Assembly: GCA_036272935.1 (NCBI GenBank)
Contig: DATAXP010000007.1
Location: forward strand, 1-44,901
Direction of reading: 5' to 3'
DNA length: 44,901 nt
Origin: DATAXP01 sp036272935
GTDB taxonomy: Bacteria > Planctomycetota > Planctomycetia > Pirellulales > PNKZ01
The position numbers were made by a program, and so were the translations under genes. Positions 9,053-17,106 of this stretch are shown piece after piece (the stretch's first letter is position 1; each line of letters opens with the position of its first letter). The notes beneath the pieces were generated by a model. That model saw only the letters and a list, made by a program, of their open reading frames with translations. It did not search any database and was not told the origin of the DNA.

Positions 9053-9492
9053 AGCTTTCGGACGCGGCGCCGAGTTTTTTGGTCTGAGCCAGTCGTGTCA
9101 CTCGCGCTGCCGGCAAGGTGTGCATGACACGAGAGCTTACCGCTCGGCGGCGGCGCGCTCCACGGCGAAAGCAGGCCACGCCCCACGAGCCGGACTTCAA
9201 CGCACACTGCGGCAGCTTGCGTTGAGAATCGTGGGGGCGGCACTTTTTGTGAGAGGCGAATCCTTGTGGGGGGCGAATCCTTGTGGGAGGCGAATCCTTT
9301 CGCCGACCTTGGCATGAGATTGCGCCGAATTCGGCGATAGGAATCGCCTTCCACAGTCGAGACCATTGTTTCATTAGTGCACATGGCGAACTTGCGGCTC
9401 TCCAACGTGTCGCCGGCAGACTCGTGACATGCCGCAGGTGGTCGATTAGGCTCGCGGGATCGAAACTCGAAGTTTTCCGAGGGAATCACGCC
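9053..9492. other. Intergenic region between desaturase and beta-helix genes
   Basis: About 440 bp upstream of two divergent genes. Apart from the 17-bp triplicate repeat I see no conserved coding or RNA signal. The open frames here are extensions of neighbours without their own ribosome sites. Confidence 0.5.
9247..9297. repeat. Three tandem copies of a 17-bp repeat
   Basis: Units 9247-9263, 9264-9280 and 9281-9297 read ttgtgRgRggcgaatcc and differ only at the two purine positions; a partial ttt follows. They lie in the 525-bp gap between desaturase and beta-helix genes. Confidence 0.9.
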
Positions 9493-10725
9493 ATGCGCGC
9501 ACTTACCGTCGTCGTTATTGTCCTTTCGCTGGTCGGTCCGGCCGCCGCCGAGCCGGGCAAGTCCGGCATCGTTTCCGTGGCCGATTTCCTGCCGGCGAAC
9601 TACGTGACTGACGGCAGCGTGAGTTACCAGGAGCAACTGCAAAAGGCGATCGACGCAGTCGGCCCGGGCGGAACGCTTGTGTTTCCGCCGATGGTCTACC
9701 GGCTCGACGAAGCAGGCTTGCGGATCAAGTCGCGGATGACGCTTTCGATGTACGGAGCGGCGTTCGTGCTCGATGAAAAGGCCTCGAAGGATGGCCAGGC
9801 TTTCTTGGGAGAGAACCTCAAAAGTGTGCAGTTCCTCGGTGGCGAGATCGTCGGCCGCAACGATACCTGGGCCGACGGCGTGAACATCCGCGGCATCTAC
9901 CTCTCCGGCTCCGCCGAGAACATCCGCATCCGCGATATGAACATCCACGACCTGTCGAGCAACGGCATCGGCCTGTTCGCCATGGCCGACGCACCGGCCC
10001 GCGACGTTTGGGTGACCGACACCGTGGTCGATCACTGCTGCAACAAGTACGGCGACTACGTAAGCGCGAAACCCGGGCCCGAGAAAGGGAGCAAGCGCGA
10101 CGACCAGGGTTCGATCTGCTTCTACTACGTGAACGATTGGCTGGTGGCCGGCTGCCGATTCGAGCGGTCACGTTCCGACGGCACTCATTTCTATCGCTGC
10201 AAGCAGGGACAGTTCGTCGACAACAAGGTGTACGGCGCGCAGATGGGCGGCTACTTCATCGAGACGTGCGACGACGTGGTCGCCACGGGCAACGTGATCC
10301 GCGACAACGGCTCGCGCGGGGCGACCATCGAGCGCGGCAGCCGCAATTGCATCCTCAAAGGCAACGTGATTGCCGCCAGCGGCCGCGAAGGATTGTGGGC
10401 GCCGAACTGCGTGGGGCTGATCGTCACCGGCAACGTGTTCGACACCAATGGCCGCAAGCCCAACGGCACCAAGCCGACGCACATCTGGAACGCGAACATC
10501 ACGATCAACGGCGATCCGTACGATCCGAGCAAATCGTCGACCGAAAACTACATCGTGGCCGACAACCTGATCACAACCACCGCCGAGCAGATCGCCGCAA
10601 TCCGCGTCGACACCGCTGCCGCGCGAGGCATCGCATTGCACAACAACATGCTCCGCGGCGAGAATCGCCAGGTGCTCGTGCAAGGCCCCGCTCCTGAACA
10701 GGTGACCAATGTGGCCAACGAGTGA
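9493..10725 (+). CDS. Secreted right-handed parallel beta-helix protein
   Basis: A 410-aa protein whose first about 20 residues form a signal peptide (hydrophobic VVVIVLSLVGPAAA then AE). A pectate-lyase-3/NosD-like fold follows: an N-terminal FPPMVYRLDEAG entry strand, then coils of about 22 residues rich in V-x-G-N-x-I-x-D-N, such as GNVIRDNGSRGATI, GNVIAASGREGLW and GNVFDTNG. Such proteins bind or cleave polysaccharides; the substrate is unknown. ATG 9493 was chosen over the longer open frame from 9283 because only this start gives a signal peptide and AGGGA lies 8 nt before it. The gene stands alone, with a compound palindrome 60 bp after its stop. Confidence 0.83.
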   Translation: MRALTVVVIVLSLVGPAAAEPGKSGIVSVADFLPANYVTDGSVSYQEQLQKAIDAVGPGGTLVFPPMVYRLDEAGLRIKSRMTLSMYGAAFVLDEKASKDGQAFLGENLKSVQFLGGEIVGRNDTWADGVNIRGIYLSGSAENIRIRDMNIHDLSSNGIGLFAMADAPARDVWVTDTVVDHCCNKYGDYVSAKPGPEKGSKRDDQGSICFYYVNDWLVAGCRFERSRSDGTHFYRCKQGQFVDNKVYGAQMGGYFIETCDDVVATGNVIRDNGSRGATIERGSRNCILKGNVIAASGREGLWAPNCVGLIVTGNVFDTNGRKPNGTKPTHIWNANITINGDPYDPSKSSTENYIVADNLITTTAEQIAAIRVDTAAARGIALHNNMLRGENRQVLVQGPAPEQVTNVANE

Positions 10726-10784
10726 TCGGGATTCTATCAGCCCGACACACCTGCCAGGGACATTGTGGCATCCACCTCGACGCG

Positions 10785-10841
10785 GGGTGCCATGTCCACG
10801 CGCGTCGTGGACATGCTCACGCAAGCGTGAGCATGGCACCC
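10785..10841. repeat. Compound palindrome (outer stem plus two inner hairpins), REP-like copy 1
   Basis: Outer arms GGGTGCCATG (10785-10794) and CATGGCACCC (10832-10841) enclose two perfect 10-bp hairpins: CATGTCCACG/CGTGGACATG (10791-10815, loop cgcgt) and CATGCTCACG/CGTGAGCATG (10812-10835, loop caag). It sits between two convergent genes and could act as a bidirectional terminator or mRNA end stabiliser. Confidence 0.85.
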
Positions 10842-10952
10842 GACCTCGCCGCTACAGCTAGCTGGAAAGCGCTCTAACAGTTCACCGTTTGGGCCATCGT
10901 GCTATGCCAGCACTTGCACAATGTTGTGGCGCGTCCGGCTGGTGATTCGTTG

Positions 10953-13232
10953 TTATGTCGCGGGCTTGTGGTCCGCGGCGGCCAGCAGTTTGTAGCGACC
11001 GTCGAGCCAGAGCGGGATGTCGTTCTTGTACCAACGCGACAGCCAGCTTTCGCTCGGGCCGCCTGGCAGGTTCGTGTGGGCCTCGTTGGTCCCCAGGTCG
11101 GTCACGAAATGGTACGACGGAGCGAACGTCGTTTCGCGCTTCGCCGAGCGCAGCAAGTGCCCCTGGAACGGCGTGGCGTGGCAGCCGCGCATCGGCAGCT
11201 CGCTGGTATGGAAGCCGAGCGCCCGGCCGACGAACTGGCTCTCGAAGAACCGGTTGGTGAAGCGGAACGCGTTGAACACGGCCCAGCTTTGTTCGGGAGC
11301 GTCGAGCACTCGTTCGGCAGCGCGGCGGATGAGCGCCCCCTTATCGCGTCCTTGCCACCAGCGCGAATGTTCTTTCTGTAGCAGCCGGTCGACGCACGTC
11401 ACGACCATCATCGAAAAGCCGACGCGGCTCACCAGGTACACCATCCGCCGCCAGCCCAATCCGCCGCCATGAACCGTGTCCTGGCCGAAAATCTCCACCA
11501 GCACGCTGCGATACAGCCGCGTAAACAGCGTCGCCTCGAGGCTGGCAGGGTCGTAACTACGGTCCCAGGCCTCGAGCCGTCGGCGCAGCTCGCCATCTTC
11601 GAGACACGGCAGGAAGACCTTGAGCAGATCGTCGGCCTGCACGCTGACAACGTCGTATTGCAGCTTTTCCATGTCGGCGAGCGTGGCTTGCGGCATCGCT
11701 TCGAGCCGGGCCACGATGCGCCGCTTGCGATAGTTCGACAACGGCTGCGTGACAAGGTGGTGGCGTCCGGGGGGCTCGGGGTTCTCGTTGGCGCTGGCGA
11801 CGTAACCTTCCGGCGGATCGAAGGTGCTGGGCAACTCGTCGAGCCCTAGCCACCCTTGCCAATGGTTGGCCGGATCCCAGGCCGGAATTGGCAGCACGCC
11901 GGAGACGTTCGCCGCGCGCCGCGGCACCCACCCGCAAGCCTGTCGGCCGATGTGACCGGCGGTATCGGCAAAGACCCACATCAGGGTTGGCTGCGGACAG
12001 CGGATGACGGTGTCCATGGCATCGCGCGTCGAGTGGCAGCCGACCAATTCAAGCCAGGTGGCGACCGACTCGCCGACCCCTTCGCTCGAGCCGGTCCAGG
12101 CGCTGCATAGATACAGTCCCTCGGGCCCGTCGGCCAGGTCGACCTCCATCGTCCCTTGCGGGTTCTCGTAGACGTTCAGCGTGCGGCTCGCGCCGTTCTT
12201 GCCGCGCACGTGCTCGAGGCGCACTTGAAAATCGACCCACTCCTGGCCGCGACGGTACTGCCAGTGTGGCGGCGCGACCGGTTCGGCCGGCGCATCGGGG
12301 TCGACGGGCAATTCGGCCGATACGGCTTCCGGCGGCGCGCGGCGGCAGTCCTCGGTGAAGAAATCGGAGGTGTCGGCCTTCAGGTACGTGACGCCCCACG
12401 CCAGGTGGCGCGTGCGGCCGACGGCAAAGATCGGGCAACCGGGCAACGTCGCCCCCATCACGTACTCGTTGCCGAAGTTGAGCACCGCTTCGTACCAGAT
12501 CGGCGGCAGGCGATTGACTTCCAGGTGCGGATCGCTGGCCAGCAGCGCGTGCCCCGAGGCGCTGCGCCCCGGCGCGACCGCCCAGGCGTTGCTGCCCACG
12601 AGGCGCGGCAGGTCGGTGATCAGCTCGAGCGCTTCGTCCGACAGCCGATTCGAGATCTTGATCTGCTTGAGCAGCTCGAAATCGCAGCCGTCGAACAACG
12701 GCTCGAACAGCTCGGCCAGCAGCTCGGGCCGCACGCCGCTTTGCACCAGTTCCAACAGCAGGCGCTCGTTCTCTTGCTGGCTGACGACCAGGCCGTTGTA
12801 GTTCAGCAGGTTACCGATCAACAGCACCGCGCGCTGGTTCCAGGGCTGCGGCTGAAAGCCGGTGGCCCACATCGGCAGCGAGCGGCCCGCCTGGTGCAGG
12901 CCGTCGTTTACGCCTTCGCAGTAGGCGGTCACCTGCCGGAAGGTTTCGTCGTCCAGGGCACTGACTTCGCGATCGAGGTGCTTGTACAGCCCGATGCGGC
13001 GAAAGAATAAGTCGGTTTCGACCAGGGCGGGGCGATCGGCAATCAGGTCGGCCGACTCACCCGAGGCGATCACGCGCGCGAACAGCAACTGCGTGGGCCG
13101 ATCGACGGCATGCAGGTACCCCAAGGCGTAGAGTGCCGCGAGCCACGAGTCGGCCTTGATGTGCGGCACACCATGATCGTCGCGTGCGGCCTCGAAATGG
13201 CGGCGCGCATGCTTGATCGAGAGCGGCTTCAT
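10953..13232 (-). CDS. Penicillin acylase family (S45) Ntn hydrolase
   Basis: A 759-aa precursor of the penicillin G acylase/acyl-homoserine-lactone acylase family. DDHGVPHIKADS opens the domain, as in the family. The autoprocessing site is the Gly-Ser of LVGSNAWAV, making S214 the N-terminal nucleophile of the beta chain (alpha about 213, beta about 546 residues). SGHALLASDPHLEVNRLPP supports the same fold. No signal peptide is visible, whereas most characterised relatives are periplasmic. The start may be ATG 13232 or GTG 13241; neither has a good ribosome site. A compound palindrome lies 18 bp upstream, and the promoter is probably shared with the small basic protein. Natural substrates are some amide-linked acyl compound; which one is unknown. 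Confidence 0.86.
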   Translation of the reverse strand: MKPLSIKHARRHFEAARDDHGVPHIKADSWLAALYALGYLHAVDRPTQLLFARVIASGESADLIADRPALVETDLFFRRIGLYKHLDREVSALDDETFRQVTAYCEGVNDGLHQAGRSLPMWATGFQPQPWNQRAVLLIGNLLNYNGLVVSQQENERLLLELVQSGVRPELLAELFEPLFDGCDFELLKQIKISNRLSDEALELITDLPRLVGSNAWAVAPGRSASGHALLASDPHLEVNRLPPIWYEAVLNFGNEYVMGATLPGCPIFAVGRTRHLAWGVTYLKADTSDFFTEDCRRAPPEAVSAELPVDPDAPAEPVAPPHWQYRRGQEWVDFQVRLEHVRGKNGASRTLNVYENPQGTMEVDLADGPEGLYLCSAWTGSSEGVGESVATWLELVGCHSTRDAMDTVIRCPQPTLMWVFADTAGHIGRQACGWVPRRAANVSGVLPIPAWDPANHWQGWLGLDELPSTFDPPEGYVASANENPEPPGRHHLVTQPLSNYRKRRIVARLEAMPQATLADMEKLQYDVVSVQADDLLKVFLPCLEDGELRRRLEAWDRSYDPASLEATLFTRLYRSVLVEIFGQDTVHGGGLGWRRMVYLVSRVGFSMMVVTCVDRLLQKEHSRWWQGRDKGALIRRAAERVLDAPEQSWAVFNAFRFTNRFFESQFVGRALGFHTSELPMRGCHATPFQGHLLRSAKRETTFAPSYHFVTDLGTNEAHTNLPGGPSESWLSRWYKNDIPLWLDGRYKLLAAADHKPAT

Positions 13233-13249
13233 GCGGAGCACAACAACAA

Positions 13250-13304
13250 TTTAGCCGCGTCGCTTGCGACGCGCGTCGTCCGCCTTGGGCGGAATGCGGC
13301 TAAA
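13250..13304. repeat. Compound palindrome, REP-like copy 2
   Basis: Outer arms TTTAGCCGC (13250-13258) and GCGGCTAAA (13296-13304). Inner hairpins are GCGTCGC-tt-GCGACGC (13257-13272) and TCCGCC-ttg-GGCGGA (13279-13293). The outer stem and TT loops match copy 3 at 18119. It lies between the small basic gene and the acylase start. Confidence 0.85.
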
Positions 13305-13330
13305 CAACTCTACGCCACGAAAGCGAGGCG

Positions 13331-13420
13331 CTAACCCTTGCGATGACGGATGCGAGCGCGCATGCGACGCTTCTTGCGGCCGATCTTCCGTCGGCCCTTG
13401 CCAGTCTTCTTTACTCCCAC
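13331..13420 (-). CDS. 29-residue very basic protein, mS38/AURKAIP1-COX24-like candidate
   Basis: The frame runs GTG 13420 to TAG 13331 and encodes MGVKKTGKGRRKIGRKKRRM followed by RARIRHRKG; about 60% of residues are Lys or Arg. GGAGAG lies about 6 nt before the GTG. A promoter with a perfect TATAAT lies about 90 nt upstream. The K/R composition and the KKRRMRxRIRHRK ending resemble short bacterial ribosomal-associated proteins related to the C-terminus of mitochondrial mS38 (AURKAIP1), which are annotated in Planctomycetes. That comparison is from memory and the match is short, so ribosome binding is a hypothesis. The gene is too short for usual gene callers. It is followed by palindrome copy 2 and the acylase gene. 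Confidence 0.62.
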   Translation of the reverse strand: MGVKKTGKGRRKIGRKKRRMRARIRHRKG

Positions 13421-13513
13421 GCTGCTCTCCGTCTGCCTTGGCGCTGATGATTGAGATGATGGAATCCGAACTCACGGCCGAGCCACGGCTGCCGGGTTCG
13501 TTACGGGGCCGCC

Positions 13514-13543
13514 ATTATAGACGTGCCCGGCGAGGGCAAACAA
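13514..13543 (-). promoter_or_regulatory. Promoter for the small basic protein
   Basis: On the minus strand TTGTTT (13538-13543), 18 nt, TATAAT (13514-13519). Initiation near 13507 would give a leader of about 87 nt before GTG 13420. It probably also serves the penicillin acylase gene. Confidence 0.55.
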
Positions 13544-13687
13544 GGCAGAGAACAGCGTACCGTCGGATCACCAGTAGTCAGTAGCCAGCTTCTGTTGCGA
13601 CGCTGCGCCAAACGCGCAACACCAATCGCTCCCTGGAACACTCTCTGCATCGGCTGGCCACTGACCACTGGTCATCCGGCGGTACGG

Positions 13688-14806
13688 CTACGGTGATTGC
13701 CGCATCGCTTGCATGATCTCGGCGGCGTAACGGTTCGGGTTCTGCGAAAAGCGCTTCAGTGACTCTTCGTCGCGGAACAGGTAGATATGATCGGCGAAAA
13801 ACACACCGTAGCGGCGATCTCCCGAGACGCTTTGCCCTTCGTCGAGCGCCAACACCGGGTCGTAACCCGATTGCACCGGGCTGTATCGCTCGGGGTTGGC
13901 AAGGAATCGTTGCTGGGCCTCGGCACTCGCAAACAGATAGGTGCGGCCGTGATGGATCGCGCCCCAGAGCACATCGCCGGCAACCCACTTGCGTTGTTCG
14001 ACCAACATCACCGGGCAGAAACCTTCGAGTCCCAGGCTTGGGCTGTTCGGAGGAAGCTGTGCCTGGCTGGCAGGGTGAGTCGGCGCGGCAGCGCTGGCTG
14101 CCGCCTGTGCGGCCGGCGGTGGGCCCGCTGGTTGCGCGGGCACGGCAGGCGAAGCAGCCATGCTCGCGTACCGATCGCCGACAGGCGATGCCGGTTGCCC
14201 GGTGATTTGCTGAGCAGCGACCTGCTGTGCAGCGATCTGTTGCTGGGGGATCGGCTGTTGCTGCATTGTTTGCTGAAGCATCGCCTGCTGCGGTGGCACC
14301 TGCTGTTCCATGGCGCCCGTCGGTACCGAACCAACAGCCACAGCGGCGACCGTCGTCGCGGCAGCCGCCGCCGGAGGCGTATGGTTTGCCACGGCGGCAT
14401 ACTCGGCAATGCGCTGCATCGTGGCGACGTAGGCATCGCCCGTCGGTGGGCTTTGGATCCGCTGGATCACCTGGCCTTGCGGCGTCATGATCACGTCGAT
14501 CGGAATGGCTTCCACACCCAGCTGATGCGCCAGCTCGCGCTGCTCGTCATAGTTCAGTTTGACCGGCACAAAGCTCGTCTCCAGCCCTTGGCCAAAACCG
14601 GGCTGATTGAACACTTGCCGTTCCAGGCGCATACATGGTTGGCACCACGGCGCGCCGAAGTGCACCAGCAGCAGACGATTGCTTTGCGCCGCCAGCTTCT
14701 GAGCGGCGGCAAAGTCCGATTGCCATTCGAGAGCCAACGCCGAGCCGCCCGAAAGCGACGCGAGCACCACGGCGACGACAAACGCCTGCCTGGATGCCAA
14801 TAGCAT
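13688..14806 (-). CDS. Exported thioredoxin-fold protein with Q-rich linker and tandem YHS-like domains
   Basis: A 372-aa protein. ATG 14806 was chosen because GGGAAGG lies 9 nt upstream and the product then begins with a signal peptide (residues 1-25). The thioredoxin domain at about 28-140 has the redox pair C55/C58 in PWCQPC and a cis-Pro in VEAIPIDV. A low-complexity Gln/Ala/Pro linker (about 145-260) follows. The C-terminus has two related blocks of about 45 residues, GFCPVMLVEQRKWVAGD...YLFASAEAQQRFLANPERY and GYDPVLALDEGQSVSGD...YLFRDEESLKRFSQNPNRY, resembling YHS metal-binding domains. Domains of this kind are linked to copper or heavy-metal handling, so a periplasmic thiol/metal role is likely. 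It is divergent from the region upstream of rho. Confidence 0.83.
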   Translation of the reverse strand: MLLASRQAFVVAVVLASLSGGSALALEWQSDFAAAQKLAAQSNRLLLVHFGAPWCQPCMRLERQVFNQPGFGQGLETSFVPVKLNYDEQRELAHQLGVEAIPIDVIMTPQGQVIQRIQSPPTGDAYVATMQRIAEYAAVANHTPPAAAAATTVAAVAVGSVPTGAMEQQVPPQQAMLQQTMQQQPIPQQQIAAQQVAAQQITGQPASPVGDRYASMAASPAVPAQPAGPPPAAQAAASAAAPTHPASQAQLPPNSPSLGLEGFCPVMLVEQRKWVAGDVLWGAIHHGRTYLFASAEAQQRFLANPERYSPVQSGYDPVLALDEGQSVSGDRRYGVFFADHIYLFRDEESLKRFSQNPNRYAAEIMQAMRQSP

Positions 14807-14972
14807 GACGGCACACCTTCCCATAAAGGATCAGAGCACCGTACTTATCGGAAACCGAGGGCGGTCGCATTGCGTAAAAATGATGAGTTGTAGCGATTTC
14901 AACGATTGCAGCGGCTCCGGGTGTTAGGATGGGTTAAATACTGGATTTCAGCCGATTTGTTCAAAGCCCGCC

Positions 14973-15000
14973 TTGACACGCCCCTGCCCCTAGTTAAGAT
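14973..15000 (+). promoter_or_regulatory. Near-consensus sigma-70 promoter upstream of a hairpin-rich region and rho
   Basis: TTGACA (14973-14978), 16 nt, TAAGAT (14995-15000). Expected initiation is near 15007, about 800 nt before the rho start codon. It is among the three best promoter matches seen in the window. Confidence 0.7.
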
Positions 15001-15006
15001 TGGCGC

Positions 15007-15720
15007 AGTAAAGCGTGCTGCCTGATTTGAGGCGCTCCGACCCGAACGAAGTTTGTTCGGGTCTTTCCCGCGATTGGATTCAGTTGGCGGGGAGTATTGG
15101 CTCGGTTCCTAGATCGCTCGGCGAGGTTGCTGTACCTCGCGAGTTCTTTCAGAAGAACCAGCCGGGTTGGTTTTCCTTCGATACTGCTCGGGCACGACAA
15201 CTGCCCGCTTGCGGTCACGGGGGCTGCGGCAGACCCAAGGTTTCGGCGCTTGCGGCTCGGCCTTCGAGCCAGCCACCCTTGGTTGATTCTGTTGCCGGCT
15301 TGGACACGTGACACGATTTTCGTCCATGCACGAAAATTGAACTTCGATTCGAGGCCTTCGGCCGTCCACCGGCTGAAGCTGCGTGCAATGCGTGTTGGTC
15401 TGGTGCCAATCGTTCGAGGGGGCTTGCGACGTTGCCATACGGCGCAGGCGATTCGTGCATGACGTGCGCTCGTAGGACATGCGCCGAGACAAGCTTTGCC
15501 CCGCCGAGCGTGGCACGTAAGCTGCCACCGCTCTGTTTGCCAAAGAAGCCATGGCCGGGGGTTGAACCGCGTGCGGCGCGTGAACCGGACATGACCCCGC
15601 AGCGGGTCGCCCAAGGCTGCGTCGCGCGGCCGACCATGGGGCTATTACCAATTTGAATCGCTTGATCCGCGCGGCGGGCGCGACTGCTCGCCGCCGGTCA
15701 CGACGCTTGTTTTTGTATTT
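15007..15720 (+). ncRNA. Candidate structured RNA or long rho leader
   Basis: No convincing gene lies here; frames are open on both strands but without ribosome sites or recognisable products. Perfect hairpins follow one another: 15039-15063 (9 bp, GACCCGAAC arm), 15121-15140 (7 bp), 15143-15158 (6 bp), 15189-15207 (6 bp), 15254-15270 (6 bp), 15316-15337 (8 bp, ATTTTCGT arm), 15356-15378 (9 bp with one G-U), 15510-15528 (6 bp) and 15593-15608 (5 bp). A T-rich stretch near 15710-15730 follows a CGGCGG/CCGCCG pairing. The strong promoter at 14973 gives the plus strand as the likely direction. No tmRNA, RNase P, 6S or SRP core motif is present. It may be an independent RNA or a leader regulating Rho. 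The 3' end is a guess. Confidence 0.4.
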
Positions 15721-15803
15721 TTCCTGTTGCTCTCGATGGCCATTCTCCAAGCCCGGTCGTTCTGGGCGTCTAGGCCGTGAGAGTCGTTCGTTAGGATGAG
15801 GGT

Positions 15804-17105
15804 ATGGCGAAGAAGAAACGGGGTCGCGGCCGCGGACGTGGCGGCCAAGGTGGCTATTTCCAGGGGAACGGTCAGCAGCACTTCGGCAATCGCCGGCATC
15901 GGCCCCGTCATTTCAACAATCAGGGTGATCGGCCCCCCGGTGGCGGACCCGAGCAAGAGCTGCAAGAGAACGGCGAGCCGCTGCCGCTAGAACCTGCCTG
16001 CGGCGTGCTCGAGCTGCACCCCAACGGCTACGGCTTCCTGCGCGATCCGAAGAGCAACTACACGCGCGAGCGCAGCGATCCGTTCGTCCCCGGCACGATG
16101 ATCGAAAAGTTCGCCCTGCGCGAAGGGGTGATGCTCAACGGCCTGGTGCAGCAGAATCGCAAGCAAGAAGGCCCGCGGCTCAAAGAGATCATCGATGTCG
16201 ACGGCATGAAGCCCGAAGACTATCCGCAGGTCAAGAACTTCGACCAGCTCACGGCGATCAATCCCGAGAAGTGGCTGCGCCTGGAAACCGGTGCCACGCC
16301 GCTTAGCCCGCGCGTGATGGACCTGCTCACGCCGCTGGGCAAAGGGCAGCGAGCGCTGATCGTCGCTCCCCCGCGCACCGGCAAGACCATCTTGCTGCAG
16401 CAGATCAGCCACGCCATCAGCACGAACTATCCCGAGCTGAAGCTGTTCGTGATGCTGATCGACGAGCGTCCCGAAGAAGTCACGGACATGAAGCGGAACG
16501 TCAACGGCGAGGTGATTGCCAGCAGTCTCGATCGCGACGTCGAAAGCCACGTGCGCATCTCGCAACTCGTCGTCGAGCGCTGCAAGCGCCTGGTCGAGAT
16601 GGGGCACGACGTGTTTCTGCTCATGGACTCGATCACCCGCATGGCCCGCGCGTTCAACAAGTGGGTCGGCAACACCGGCCGAACGATGAGCGGCGGCGTC
16701 GATATCAAGGCGATGGACATTCCCAAAAAGCTATTCGCCACCGCCCGAGCCTTCGAGGAAGGGGGCTCGCTGACGGTCGTCGCCACGGCGCTGATCGACA
16801 CCGGCAGCCGCATGGACGAGCTGATCTTCCAGGAGTTCAAGGGCACCGGCAACATGGAGCTGGTGCTCGATCGCAAGCTGGCCGATCGGCGCGTGTTTCC
16901 CTCCATCGATATTTCGCAGTCGGGCACGCGCCGCGAAGAAAAGCTGCTCGATCCCGACACGCTGCACGCGGTTACCATGCTGCGGCGTACGCTGTCGAGC
17001 ATGCACCACGTCGACGCCATGGAGCAGCTCACTAGCAAGCTCGGCAAGTTCAAGTCGAACGCCGAGTTCATCAACCTCATCGCCGGAGCCCGGGCGATGG
17101 ACTGA
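15804..17105 (+). CDS. rho: Transcription termination factor Rho
   Basis: A 433-aa hexameric RNA-dependent ATPase that ends transcripts. Residues 1-55 are an R/G/Q/N-rich disordered extension. The cold-shock-like RNA-binding domain follows (GVLELHPNGYGFLRDPKSNY), then the RecA-like ATPase with Walker A APPRTGKT near residue 190, Walker B VFLLMDSITR, the Q/R-loop region and IDISQSGTRREE near the C-terminus. GAGGG precedes ATG 15804 closely. The nearest strong promoter is about 800 nt upstream, so either the mRNA has a very long leader or another promoter exists. Rho genes in other bacteria are autoregulated through leaders. Its stop is 1 bp from the convergent DUF1571 gene. Confidence 0.97.
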   Translation: MAKKKRGRGRGRGGQGGYFQGNGQQHFGNRRHRPRHFNNQGDRPPGGGPEQELQENGEPLPLEPACGVLELHPNGYGFLRDPKSNYTRERSDPFVPGTMIEKFALREGVMLNGLVQQNRKQEGPRLKEIIDVDGMKPEDYPQVKNFDQLTAINPEKWLRLETGATPLSPRVMDLLTPLGKGQRALIVAPPRTGKTILLQQISHAISTNYPELKLFVMLIDERPEEVTDMKRNVNGEVIASSLDRDVESHVRISQLVVERCKRLVEMGHDVFLLMDSITRMARAFNKWVGNTGRTMSGGVDIKAMDIPKKLFATARAFEEGGSLTVVATALIDTGSRMDELIFQEFKGTGNMELVLDRKLADRRVFPSIDISQSGTRREEKLLDPDTLHAVTMLRRTLSSMHHVDAMEQLTSKLGKFKSNAEFINLIAGARAMD

Positions 17106-17106
17106 G

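Noticed and set aside
9247..9297. A minimal CRISPR array
   Set aside because: The 17-bp units are directly adjacent with no spacers.
8968..10035. Open frame extending the desaturase N-terminus by about 350 residues
   Set aside because: It lacks a ribosome site and homology, runs antisense to the beta-helix gene, and ATG 8967 has AGAGGG and a promoter.
15109..15750. Minus-strand frames of 140-213 codons upstream of rho
   Set aside because: Several frames are open at once because of GC-richness. None has a ribosome site or recognisable domain, and the DNA is dominated by perfect hairpins.
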